NCBI GenBank assembly: GCA_031213475.1
Contig: JARUPZ010000021.1
Location: forward strand, 5,184,438-5,248,437
Reading direction: 5' to 3'
DNA: 64,000 bases
From: Nereocystis luetkeana
Taxonomy: Eukaryota > Sar > Phaeophyceae > Laminariales > Laminariaceae
The notes beneath the pieces were generated by a model. It saw nothing but the letters and a program-made list of their open reading frames with translations, had not been told where the DNA came from and did no database searches. This document shows, one piece after another, positions 1 through 8,985 of this stretch (the first letter of the stretch is position 1; the number at the start of each line of letters is the position of its first letter). Position numbers and translations under genes: made by a program.

Positions 1-196
1 CCATACGACTCCTTCAATACGGCTCATCAATCGAAAAAAGGAAGAGAAATAGATAGAATGAAAAGCACGGAGAATCAGCGCAAGAAAGAAAAAAAACAAA
101 ACAAAAAGAAGAGAAGAGAAGACAAGGGAAGACCACGTTCGAACCAGCTGCACCAGTTGGTGGCACTACAGTAGTAGTATAGTCATGTTCTACTTC

Positions 197-938
197 CTAG
201 TCGGCTTGGTGCCTTGCTACCCTGTCTACCATTTCCTTCCTACTTTCGTCCACCGCAGTTTCCCTTCTACTCCTGTTCCCCCCCCTCTCCGCATTCCCTT
301 GGTCGGGTTTTCTGCCACATCTTCCTGTTGCCCCCCCCCCCCCCCCGCCATTCCCTTGGACACCATCCACGGCGGATGCGCGGCGCTGCCTACTCATCTC
401 AGCCTCAGCCTCGTGCCACCTCACCATGAACCGTTCGGCTGCTTCAAGGATCCCCCGGTACCACTTCCCCGCCTTTTTTGCTGGGGTGGACCACAACGCG
501 GTCTCAACTCGAAACACCAAGGGGGCAACTTCCGTTGACCCTTCGGTGGCTCGGAACTCACTAAGGCCTTCGACTATGCATCTATGCCAAGTCGTAAACT
601 GTCCGCCTGGTTTCGGGTTCTCCCCACCAGCCGTCGTCCCGAACATTGCCCGACTGGGTAATCGCTCCTTGCTTTGCCGTACCACGCCCCCCGCGAAAAA
701 GAGCCGTTGTTTACGAATGGTCGTTTCGATGCTCTTCGCAACGTGTCATCTTGAGGGCCTTCGCGTACGAGAGGGTGGCATGGTCAGTACGAAGTCGACG
801 CTGGAAGCCAATGACTCGCAACAGGACTTGGTGACGAGCCGTTCGAAGCGTGGCAAAGTGTTCCGCTCTGAGGGTCCACGTCACAACACCCGTACAGCAG
901 GGTAGACAACACCCACCCACGCCACTACCTGAATGCAA
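197..938 (-). pseudogene. Non-LTR retrotransposon ORF, C-terminal fragment
   Basis: The minus strand holds a frameshifted coding relic. The upstream part (938 to about 711) contains RTARHQVLLRVIGFQRR and LSYAKALK. After a frame change near 720-740 it continues through IETTIRKQRLFF, a QSKERLPSRAMFG stretch, and KWYRGILEAAERFM. Arrays of this type follow the reverse transcriptase domain in non-LTR retrotransposons (LINE-like). No RT catalytic block is visible upstream, so I infer a 5'-truncated copy. The family assignment is by recognition only. The 3' part overlaps C-homopolymers. A short diverged relative of its 3' end lies inverted at 1490-1610. Confidence 0.55.
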
Positions 939-939
939 T

Positions 940-1814
940 TTTTTTATCTTCCTGCATGATTACCATTTGAAACCCCGTATCATACGAGTACGCGCGATCG
1001 CGAGTATTACACAGAGCTTGCAAAGATTAATTTCGACGAAATCCTCGATCCCACCAACATCTCACATCTGTGTGTGTGTTTTTTTTTTCAATATTACAAG
1101 CACATCCCATACCTGGTACCAGGTACAGGGTACAGCGGTGCAGCAATCCATACGTGGTTGATGGCTTATTGTTGTTCTTCTCACGTTAACTCATCGCCTC
1201 AGGTCATAATGTGGCCTCTCGTCTTTTGTGGTCTCCGGATCATCCGACAAAATGAAGCGCGTTCTCTTGGCGTATCTACGCGTGCAGAATAAACAACACC
1301 TGCCTACTTTTTTTTTTTTTTTTTTTTTTTTTGTTTTTTTTCTTTTTTTCTTTCTTGCGCTGACTCTCCGTGATTTTCATTTCATTTTTTCTCTTCCTCT
1401 TCCTTTTCTGATTGATAAGCCGTACTCAAGGAGCCGTGTGGCGTGGTTGGAAGACGAACCTGCTCTGCTCGGCTCGTATTGTCTGACGCCAAGGGGCTGG
1501 GCATAGTTGACGAACGCAGGGCGGAGACGGCAGTCTGGGTAGCAAGGTACCAGGCGGATTAGCAGGGAGAACCTGGCTATACTACTCGTACCACAAGCTG
1601 CTGCCGCCACCTAGAAGGTGCTTTGGGCTTTGGTCTGCCTGTTATTTCCCCTTTGTTATTTTTCCTTGTTACTTTCTCCTTGGTTCTTTGTCTTACTCTG
1701 TTCACAAGCAGTGGTGTCTTTTGTTATTTCTTCTTTTTTCCAGCTCGTTCTTTTTCAAGTGTAGGCCACCTCGCCTGCGGGGGGGGGGGCACGACAGATT
1801 GTTTCTCTTAGATT
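940..1814. other. Non-coding; poly-T and an inverted LINE-tail relic
   Basis: No gene is supported. There is a T-rich tract at 1308-1360. At 1490-1610 lies a + strand sequence related to the 3' end of the retrotransposon relic at 180-260 (shared GTAGCAAGGTACCAGG-like text). TACCTGGTACCAGGTA, two overlapping TA-flanked palindromes, sits at 1110-1125. Confidence 0.45.
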
Positions 1815-2125
1815 TTGCTTTCATTTTTCTTCTTTTTCTTTTTCGACTTGTCTACCTTGTTTTTGTTTTCTCTTTGATTGTTTCTTTTCGTTTCACTATT
1901 TCATAGATTGCGTATGTCGTGCCTGTCGTATCTAGTATGATGACATGGCTTTGCATTGCCCACTGCAGTTCACACTGCACACGTGGCAACGTAGTATCTC
2001 TGTGGCGTAGCTTTGTGACCACAGAACTTGTATCTCTTCTAGGATGGAAGAATCGGCACGGACACTGGTTGTGCTGGATGTCGACGGGTAGAAAGAACGG
2101 TTTAATGTGAAGAACACACACACAC
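1815..2125 (-). repeat. Dispersed ~310-bp repeat, copy 1
   Basis: This matches 4605-4925 in inverted orientation over its whole length, and also the split copy at 34710-34781 plus 35788-35900. It includes a (CA)n tract at 2111-2132. At 2043-2044 this copy has a plain TA where copy 2 has TATTAATA and copy 3 has TATTTTA. No terminal repeats or ORF identify its class. Confidence 0.75.
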
Positions 2126-2427
2126 ACACACACGACTTGAAAAAAAATGAGGTCACATACACGAGAGGCTAAAGGGCCCCATTTTTGAAACCTGGAAAAA
2201 TGGGGAAACACCCAAAACGGGTACACCGGGTCCGTTTTCTCTCAAGAGCAGGTTTACCCCACGATCAGTGCGATTGGTCAGGAACAAATCGCGTACCCGT
2301 CTTTTCGAGGGGAAACGACCCGGGTATGTACTACACGTGAACGGCTGTCATGCTTGGCTTTCCAACCTTTTGTTAGTTCCACTGTAGCCTGTAGTGTGTA
2401 TTAATAGTGTGTGTTGTGTACCTGGTA

Positions 2428-2532
2428 TTACGGGGGACCATAGTTAATAGGACCTATGGTATACATAAAAACCTAAATATTTAACCATTTTTACTAACAA
2501 TATTTGGTCCTATTAACTATGCCCCCCCGTAA
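2428..2532. mobile_element. TA-flanked MITE (Tc1/mariner-like), copy 1
   Basis: A 105-bp near-perfect foldback with termini TTACGGGGGACCATAGTTAA and its complement, flanked by TA on both sides. The left TA is also the right TA of a TACCTGGTA palindrome at 2419-2427, so the element inserted into that motif. Confidence 0.9.
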
Positions 2533-2534
2533 TA

Positions 2535-3780
2535 GTGTGTATGTAGTGTGTGCCGGCTGCGGCTGCCGCTGCTCTGTTCGCTCGTTTGTTTCTTCCAAGC
2601 TCGTCCACCTCCCACTGCCGTCTCCTTCAAAGTTGTGCTGTGAGCTATTAGTGCTTGTATAGGGCATCAAATAGGTACACGCTGAAACCAAGTAGAACAC
2701 ACACGCCTCTGCCGACAGAACTCCGCTTATTAAGGGTCATTCTTATCGGAGAGCTTTTTGTCCAAATTTTCGACATTTGTTTCGCGCAATTTTTCAGTCT
2801 TCCATATTTTCCTGTTTTTTTTTTTCCAAATATTGGAATGTTAACGAATTTGATATTTTTGGTCCTGGAGAATTTCACGAATGGTGACAGAACGCCTCCG
2901 TATTTTTGATACACATCTCCAATTATTTCCAGACTTTGGAAATTATGGAAAAAACGCTCTCCGATAAGAATGAACCTAACACTCTGGACCCGCTTGGCAC
3001 CGTCAATGCGAGCAGACCTGATGCCACCCGGAGCTGAACCCTCGCCCAGTCTAAACCTCGGTATGTACGTGAACTTACGCCGGCAAGTGTGTGGGTCATC
3101 ATCATTCCTCAGAAATGAGTTCGACGGGCTTTTTATTTACAGCTGCTTCTTTATGTCCAGCTGTCTGATAACTCGCGGGGGTGTCCGGCCTTCGGATACC
3201 GTTGGTGCCCGTGGGTTGCCTAGTGCGTTGATCAGGCGTATTTCGAGACACAACAAGTGCCACAAATCGTGATACCTGGTACCTGGTATTGTTTTTCTTT
3301 AGTGAAAATCTAAAAGAAAATTGGCGTCATGAATCGTGATTTTTTTCGTCATGAGATTTCGACTTGATTTAACTCTGCACCCGTTTTTTGGTTACGGGTT
3401 AGTCAGGAATCAAGACTCTGTACGTATGGGCATTACGTTCGTTTCCGATTTCCGATACGTTCACACGTGTACCCAATTTTGCAGACATGGTCAGGTTTTC
3501 TTCGAATTGTTGAATTATTCATATTTTTTCCCCGAATTTCCCGTTGGGTGGGATAAATCGATGAATCATGAATCGATCCATCTTCACCCCGGTGGTATCT
3601 TCCTGCAGCATGCAGCAGTATCATGCAGATGTGTCAGTCGTTATACGTACCCTCTATTACGTACCAAGGTACGTATAATACATACCCGCAGCCATGTTAT
3701 ATTCTGTACTTCAGTTTGCACATTGATTTCATATTGTGTGCGCTTTCTTCGTCTCGTGCATGCGTGTACTTTTGTACAGC
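2535..3780. other. No gene recognised
   Basis: Unassigned AT-rich sequence with short ORFs that resemble no family I know. Double palindrome TACCTGGTACCTGGTA at 3273-3288. Confidence 0.4.
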
Positions 3781-3784
3781 CGGC

Positions 3785-3870
3785 TTTCGATTTTTTGTAG
3801 TTTTTCGGATCTTTCCAGGGCTCCAGCAGCTTTGTGTGACCACGGACTCCATCGTCAGAGAGTTAATTAA
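3785..3870 (+). repeat. Dispersed repeat pair, copy 1
   Basis: Shares about 85 bp with 5650-5735 (a stretch around CAGGGCTCCAGCAGCTTTG and GACCACGGACTCC). Each copy is followed by GTGAG(A/G)ACAACAACAAC and a CAA run. A weaker relative lies near 22085-22160. The family is not identified. Confidence 0.6.
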
Positions 3871-3984
3871 TGTGAGGACAACAACAACAATATCGTATAC
3901 CTGGTACCTGGTATACTGCTATTGATAGCGTCGGAGCTTGCCATTCGAGAAATTGGCTGACGAGATGAACAGAACTATACAACA

Positions 3985-4212
3985 AACTCATCGGGTGTGT
4001 TCTAACCCCCCCCAGAGAGCATGAACCCTCCATGCGACTCGCCAGACACCTCACGGCGCTTCGCGCGTGGTGCAAGCAATGTCTGCCTGGTCGGTGAAAA
4101 CCCGACATGCTCCGTCTCGGCATTGTAGGGATGCGAGGGTCTATGGTCATAAGACTACGGCCATGCATGATATCGAGTACATCTCTCCTATCGAGTACAC
4201 CCCCCCCCCCAG
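3985..4212 (+). mobile_element. Poly(C)-tailed short element (type B)
   Basis: The core runs from CATGCGACTCGCC through GGTGAAAACCCGACATGCTC to ATCGAGTACA, then C10. The same 3' end is followed by a C run in copies across the window, while the 5' end varies. Confidence 0.75.
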
Positions 4213-4218
4213 AGAGCA

Positions 4219-4567
4219 TTTTTTTTTTTTTTTTTTTTTTTTCCATCCCATTCATTATCTTCGCACATCTTCTCTCTCTCCTTCCAACTCGTAACTCAGA
4301 TCCGGGGTCACATAGCAGGCTCTTCTCCCCCCTTCCCGCTACGGTACGTGCCTTCATTTTTTATCGCGAGAAGATTTCAGCCTTTTCTTCCCTCGTCGAC
4401 TCGCATCGAATTGTGCCTACCCACGCTGCAAGGCGCTCTCAACAATTGAATCCCTTTTTTTTATTTTTGCAAATAAAGTCAAAGTCCGACCCTCCTATAA
4501 TAGGGCTCGAACCCAGGACTCAAACAAGTAGAATTCGAGGTTAACCACTTGAACCACCGGGGCGACC
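4219..4567 (-). mobile_element. tRNA-derived SINE, copy 1
   Basis: Read on the minus strand, it begins GGTCGCCCCGGTGGTTC. It contains a pol III A box (TGGTTCAAGTGG) and B box (GGTTCGAGCCC), a ~250-bp unrelated body, and a 3' A tract (plus-strand T run 4219-4242). It matches 47923-48257 along its length. The head lacks a pairing acceptor stem, so it is not a functional tRNA. TATAATA here replaces TG in the other copy. Confidence 0.85.
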
Positions 4568-4604
4568 GGTACGAACCGAATGGAATATTATTTGCCGCAT
4601 GAAT

Positions 4605-4925
4605 TGTGTGTGTGTTCTTCACATTAAACCGTTCTTTCTACCCGTCGACATCCAGCACAACCAGTGTCCGTGCCGATTCTCCAATCCTATTAATAGAAGA
4701 GATACAAGTTCTGTGGTCACGAAGCTACGCCACAGAGATACTACGTTGCCACGTACCTGGTATGCAGTAAGCGCAGCAGTGGGCAATGCAATGCGATGCC
4801 ATTATACTACAGTAGTAAATACGACAGGAACGACATACACATTCTATGAAATAGACGAAAGGAAACAATCAAAAACAAAACAAAAACAAAGAAGACAAAT
4901 CGAAAGAGATGAAGAAAAAAATGAA
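4605..4925 (+). repeat. Dispersed ~310-bp repeat, copy 2
   Basis: Inverted relative of 1815-2125. Against that copy it carries three clean micro-insertions, each at one dinucleotide: TATTAATA at 4688-4695, TACCTGGTA at 4754-4762 and TACAGTAGTA near 4808. Confidence 0.8.
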
Positions 4926-4929
4926 TTGG

Positions 4930-5410
4930 AGTTGATTGGTTTTGGGAAACGAACAGATTCAGTGCAGCCCGAGAAAAACAGAGTATCTAGGAAGAGGAAG
5001 AAGAAGTGTTGCACCTCTTTTTCTTGTTTGGGAGGACCGAACGGCCCGACCGAACGGGACCAAATAGCATATTATTTGATGTAGATGGACACCACCGAAG
5101 ATGGATGTGGACACCAATTTGCTTCGGCATGTGCAAATTATACCGTTCGTGCCGATTCGGCGATTCGGCTGGCGAGGCCCAGGATTCTGCATTCTGCATG
5201 GACCCACCCACGTGTTTTTAGATAGGAACGGAACGAATGACCACGAACAGCCTCGTTCCGTTCCGCTCGTTCCCATGCTTTTTGGTGAGAGTTAAGACAA
5301 GTCAGCAAAGGTGCCACGAGGACTCTTACACTCGTACGCGCTTTCACCTTTCACCCCTTGCCAGACAGCAACTACTTGCCTTGACTTTCTTGGACTGACA
5401 CCAAACTGTA
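4930..5410. other. No gene recognised
   Basis: Unassigned. It contains the imperfect palindromic stretch GGAACGGAACGAATGACCAC (5224-5243) and short shadow ORFs only. Confidence 0.4.
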
Positions 5411-5413
5411 CTA

Positions 5414-5526
5414 TCACGGGGGACCATAGTTAATGGGACCAATTTTTTTTAGGAGAAATGGTTAAATATATACCTGGTAGTTTTTTTATGTACACCACAG
5501 GTCCTATTAACTATGCCCCCCCGTAA
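5414..5526. mobile_element. TA-flanked MITE, copy 2
   Basis: Termini TCACGGGGGACC / CCCCCCGTAA with TA on both sides. Internally ATATATAG-T7 of sister copies reads ATATACCTGGTAG-T7, an exact 7-bp insertion converting TA to TACCTGGTA at 5471-5479. Confidence 0.9.
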
Positions 5527-5644
5527 TAGATCTTATTGATAGTGTGGAACACTCGCCCCTCCATCCTTGTCTCCTGACATCTGTCTTTGCTCAGTAAAAG
5601 ATGAAGGGTTGATCATTGATACTGTATTTTGAGGCAGCCGAATT

Positions 5645-5745
5645 TTCGTTTTTTTTTTCGTTTTTCGGATCTTCCTAGGGCTCCAGCACCTTTTGTGTGA
5701 CCACGGACTCCTTCGTCAGAGAGTTAATGTGAGAACAACAACAAC
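5645..5745 (+). repeat. Dispersed repeat pair, copy 2
   Basis: Matches 3785-3870. It precedes AACAACAAC runs as in the other copy. Confidence 0.6.
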
Positions 5746-5891
5746 AACAACAACTGGTAGTTAATAGTGATTTTTTTACCGAGGTATTTCCTTCACTCGA
5801 GATGTATTGGAGCCTGTATTGGAGCCTGTCCTGCGACCACGGACTGCATTGTATTATGGCGATGACTTGATGTGAGAAAAAAAACAAGGAA

Positions 5892-5893
<2 letters not shown>

Positions 5894-5923
<30 letters not shown>

Positions 5924-5925
5924 GC

Positions 5926-5965
<40 letters not shown>

Positions 5966-6003
5966 GCAACAACAGCAACAACAACAACAGCAAACAACAA
6001 CAG
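5894..6003 (+). repeat. (CAA)n microsatellite
   Basis: About 36 triplets of CAA with a few CAG interruptions. Long poly-Cys/Leu ORFs on the other strand are artefacts of this tract. Confidence 0.95.
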
Positions 6004-6215
6004 TAGTGAATATTCCTATTAATAAGGTAGCTATTCGGGCACTCCGGTTGGCTAAAGGTGTATTTATATGCGGCGCCATCAACCTCGAGTATTTCCGAGT
6101 CATAGCATCCCGAGCCGGCCGTATTGATGGAGTATTTCCAAGCACAGCATCCAAGCCGGCCGAGTCAAGCTGCAGTATTGCCGAAGCACAGCATCCAAGC
6201 CCTGACCTCTGGCTT
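6003..6215 (+). repeat. Dispersed repeat pair, copy 1
   Basis: Related to 36488-36640 (shared GGGCACTC..TTGGCTAA and CACAGCATCCAAGC). TATTAATA at 6017-6024 is absent from the other copy, which has TG there. Confidence 0.7.
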
Positions 6216-6217
6216 AA

Positions 6218-6316
6218 CCCTTTTAGAACTCCAGTCCCGTTTTGGGGACATACCAGTCAAATTCCAAGTAGTTTGTCCCAAATTGCCCCCAAAACGAGAC
6301 TGCAGTCCTCAAGGGG
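6218..6316. mobile_element. TTAA-flanked MITE (piggyBac-like), copy 1
   Basis: A foldback beginning CCCTTTTAGAACTCCAGTCC and ending with its complement, flanked by TTAA at 6214-6217 and 6317-6320. CCC...GGG termini with a TTAA duplication are the piggyBac pattern. Confidence 0.85.
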
Positions 6317-6324
6317 TTAAGGCT

Positions 6325-7390
6325 AGGGTTCGGGTCTGAGGGTCGTCTTCAGGCCCCACACATAATAATCCCCGTGCAGATTGACCGTCAATGTGTGATC
6401 ACCTCTCAACGAACTTGCTGTACATACGTACGTATATACCTGATACGTACGTACAGCCTTGGCCTTTGCCAAAAAAGGACCGCGCAACAACAATCCGTTT
6501 GCAACCTCATTTTTTTTTTTGTTTCGTGCGAGTATGACAGATGGAAGGTAGGTTTGTTTTGCGGGGCGTTTTTTTTGGGGGGGGTCGCCTACGGATTTTT
6601 TTTTTTTTTTTTAAGTTTTTTTTTTGTGCTCCGCGAGGAAATCGAGCCAGCTCTCCTTGAAATGAGTTTTCTACTTTCACTTCGTTCGTACTACTCTCGG
6701 AAAGGTACCCACATCAGTTTCCCGCTTCCCGAGAGTCTCGGTTGCGAGATTTTCGGACTGCTGTGATACGTACGTACTAGGTAGCTCATTTGTTTTCAAT
6801 TTTATTGCTGGGGAAAAAAAATAGTTTGATCAGACAGAGCCGCCATTTCGTTCGATTGCCACTTTTTCTGACCGGGCAATTGAAAAGTGAGCTGACGAAA
6901 ACTCCGAAATTCTCGCAACTGCGCAACTGCGACCCTTGGGAGGCGGGAAACTGATCTCGGCGCAACAGCGGTAGCACCTCTCCAAGAGCAATCAGACTGA
7001 TCCCCGGGAAGAGCCGGCTATGTTTCTCGTCGCTTTCTTTCGTTCACGGGGCTAAAATTTGGTCGAAATCAGAAACAAAAACTCCGTTTGCAACCTGAAA
7101 AAAAAAGAAAAAAGTCCCGCATGACAAACGGCCCACTTGTGGACGTATCCGTTTGGTTCATGAAAATCGTACCAGCACCGGGTATCGGGTGCTCGTAATC
7201 GTGCGTACCTGGTTGGCGTTTTGTGTGTATAATAAAGGCAGCCTCTCATGTGTACGCGTGCATATCAGTTTTGCGGACGGGTATATACCCTACATGCCCG
7301 CGATGATGAGGGAGCATGCCGTGTGACATTTTTGTGTTTTTTTGTACTCGCGACCAGCTGCTCGCGACCCCAAACTCCTTCACCTCGCCC
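6325..7390. other. No gene recognised
   Basis: Unassigned sequence with T-rich tracts (6598-6625) and TACGTACGTA-type palindromes near 6425 and 6450. Upstream exons of the + strand gene may lie here but none can be supported. Confidence 0.4.
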
Positions 7391-7391
7391 C

Positions 7392-7475
7392 CCCCCCCCC
7401 CTTCCGTCTCGAAAGGGATGCGTGGTCAATGGACTAAGGCAAGCAACAAATGAATACGCCCCCCCCTCCCCCCCC
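7392..7475 (+). mobile_element. Poly(C)-tailed short element (type A)
   Basis: CTCGAAAGGGATGCGTGGTC, then GGCAAGCAACAAATGAATACG and a C-rich tail. The 3' portion is alignable with the type B element (GGGATGCG, ATGGTCA, GAGTAC, C run). Confidence 0.7.
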
Positions 7476-7557
7476 CCCTTCCCACCAAGGCAATATATAC
7501 AAATGGGTACCCCCCGCCCTCTCCCTGCCCCCCCCCCGCCCCCTCTCCTCCCCGCAG

Positions 7558-7701
7558 TACTGCGCCAAGAGGCAGGCTAAGCTGGAGGACGAGCAGGCCG
7601 TGAACGCTGAACTGATTCAGTCCATCGCCGACCTCACGCGGTCGAGGGCGGAACTGGTTAAGGACCTGGAAGGGCTGCAAGCCAAGCTCAGGAGCCTCGA
7701 G
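7558..7701 (+). CDS. Exon: coiled-coil segment
   Basis: Preceded by a long pyrimidine tract and CCCCGCAG, followed by GTGGGG. Encodes 48 residues rich in Glu, Lys, Leu and Ala (QAKLEDEQAVNAEL, LVKDLEGLQAKLRSLE), with no stop in frame. Codon-like GC-rich composition contrasts with its flanks. Confidence 0.65.
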
Positions 7702-8717
7702 GTGGGGCGCAGCTTATTTAATGGGTCCGCTCGGGTCGGGTCGAGTACTATTACGGGGGACCGTAGCAAATAGGACCAAGTATTGTTAATAAAAATAGAT
7801 GAATATATAGTTTTTTTGTGTGTACCGTAGGTCCTATATACTATGGTTCACGCCGAGTGGCGATGGCCTGATCCGACCCGCGAGAGTTTGGAAACCTCCC
7901 AACTCGACTCGGCCCGACGAGGCCGGCCTTGACCCGTGAAGTTTCGAAAACGTGCCAACCCGACCCGCGGGTCGGGTCATGGCCGGTGGAGAGCCCTGGA
8001 TTTAATTTTCTAATGAACCCCTTTTAGGAGCTTTAGAAGGAAGGTTGACAATTTGTCGATAAAAAAAAAAGAAGTGACGATTGTTATCGGAACTAAGTAG
8101 CATCGACGAACTGTTGCTTTTCTTGATTTCTGTGGCCGAGAAATGTTTTCTCACGCAATTGCAGTCATTCCCTCAGCCGCGGTGACGGTCCCGCCCACCC
8201 TATACGCTGAAACAGTCCCGCCTCCCGCCCATTAAACTCCCCCCCCCCCCCGCTCCTAAAACGAAAACAGTCCCGCTCCCTGTCCATTGACTCCCACCCC
8301 CCTCCCGTCTCGGAAGGGATGCGTGGTCAATGGTCTAATGACTAAGGAAAGCAACGAATGAGTACGCCCCCCCCCCCCCCTCCTTGCTCCTGACCAATGA
8401 CCTCCCCCCCCGCCCCCGCGCCCGCGCCCGCGTCCGTGATCCGTCAAGGGTCAAATGACCTAAGCAGGCAACAAATGAGTGCGCACCCGTGCCCCTTGAC
8501 CCGCCCCCTCCCCTCCCCTCCCCTCACCTCTCCTCTCATATCCCCTGATCCCCCCCCACCCTCCCTCGACCCTCTCATGTGTGCAGCATGGTGGAGGCGT
8601 ACCGCAGCCGGCGCCGCCAGACCCGGACGGCCACGGCTCCGGAGGGGGCGTCGCTGCAAGGCCTAGTCCCTTGGACGCCGCCCGGGTACCTTCGTCATCG
8701 GTGTTGTCGTCAGCGTC

Positions 8718-8757
<40 letters not shown>

Positions 8758-8945
8758 ACTGCTGCGACTGCGGCGATGGCGGAGGCCTCCAGCGGGCCGG
8801 CGGCTGCTACCGCTGCCCCTCGGGGGGGCGGTGGGGGTGGTGGGGTGCCGTACGCGGGTACGAGGGCGGAGCTTGACGCCGCTACGCTGGAGGCACGGCA
8901 GGCCCGCCAAGCGAAGGCTGCCGGTGGTGGTGGTGCTGCTGCAGC

Positions 8946-8985
<40 letters not shown>

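Noticed and set aside
4491-4567. tRNA gene (also 47923-47998)
   Set aside because: A and B boxes are good, but the 5' and 3' ends do not pair into an acceptor stem, and both copies continue into the same unrelated body with an A tail; they are SINE heads.
5675-6154. Long minus-strand ORF with poly-Cys/Leu
   Set aside because: Produced entirely by the (CAA)n microsatellite in shifted frames.
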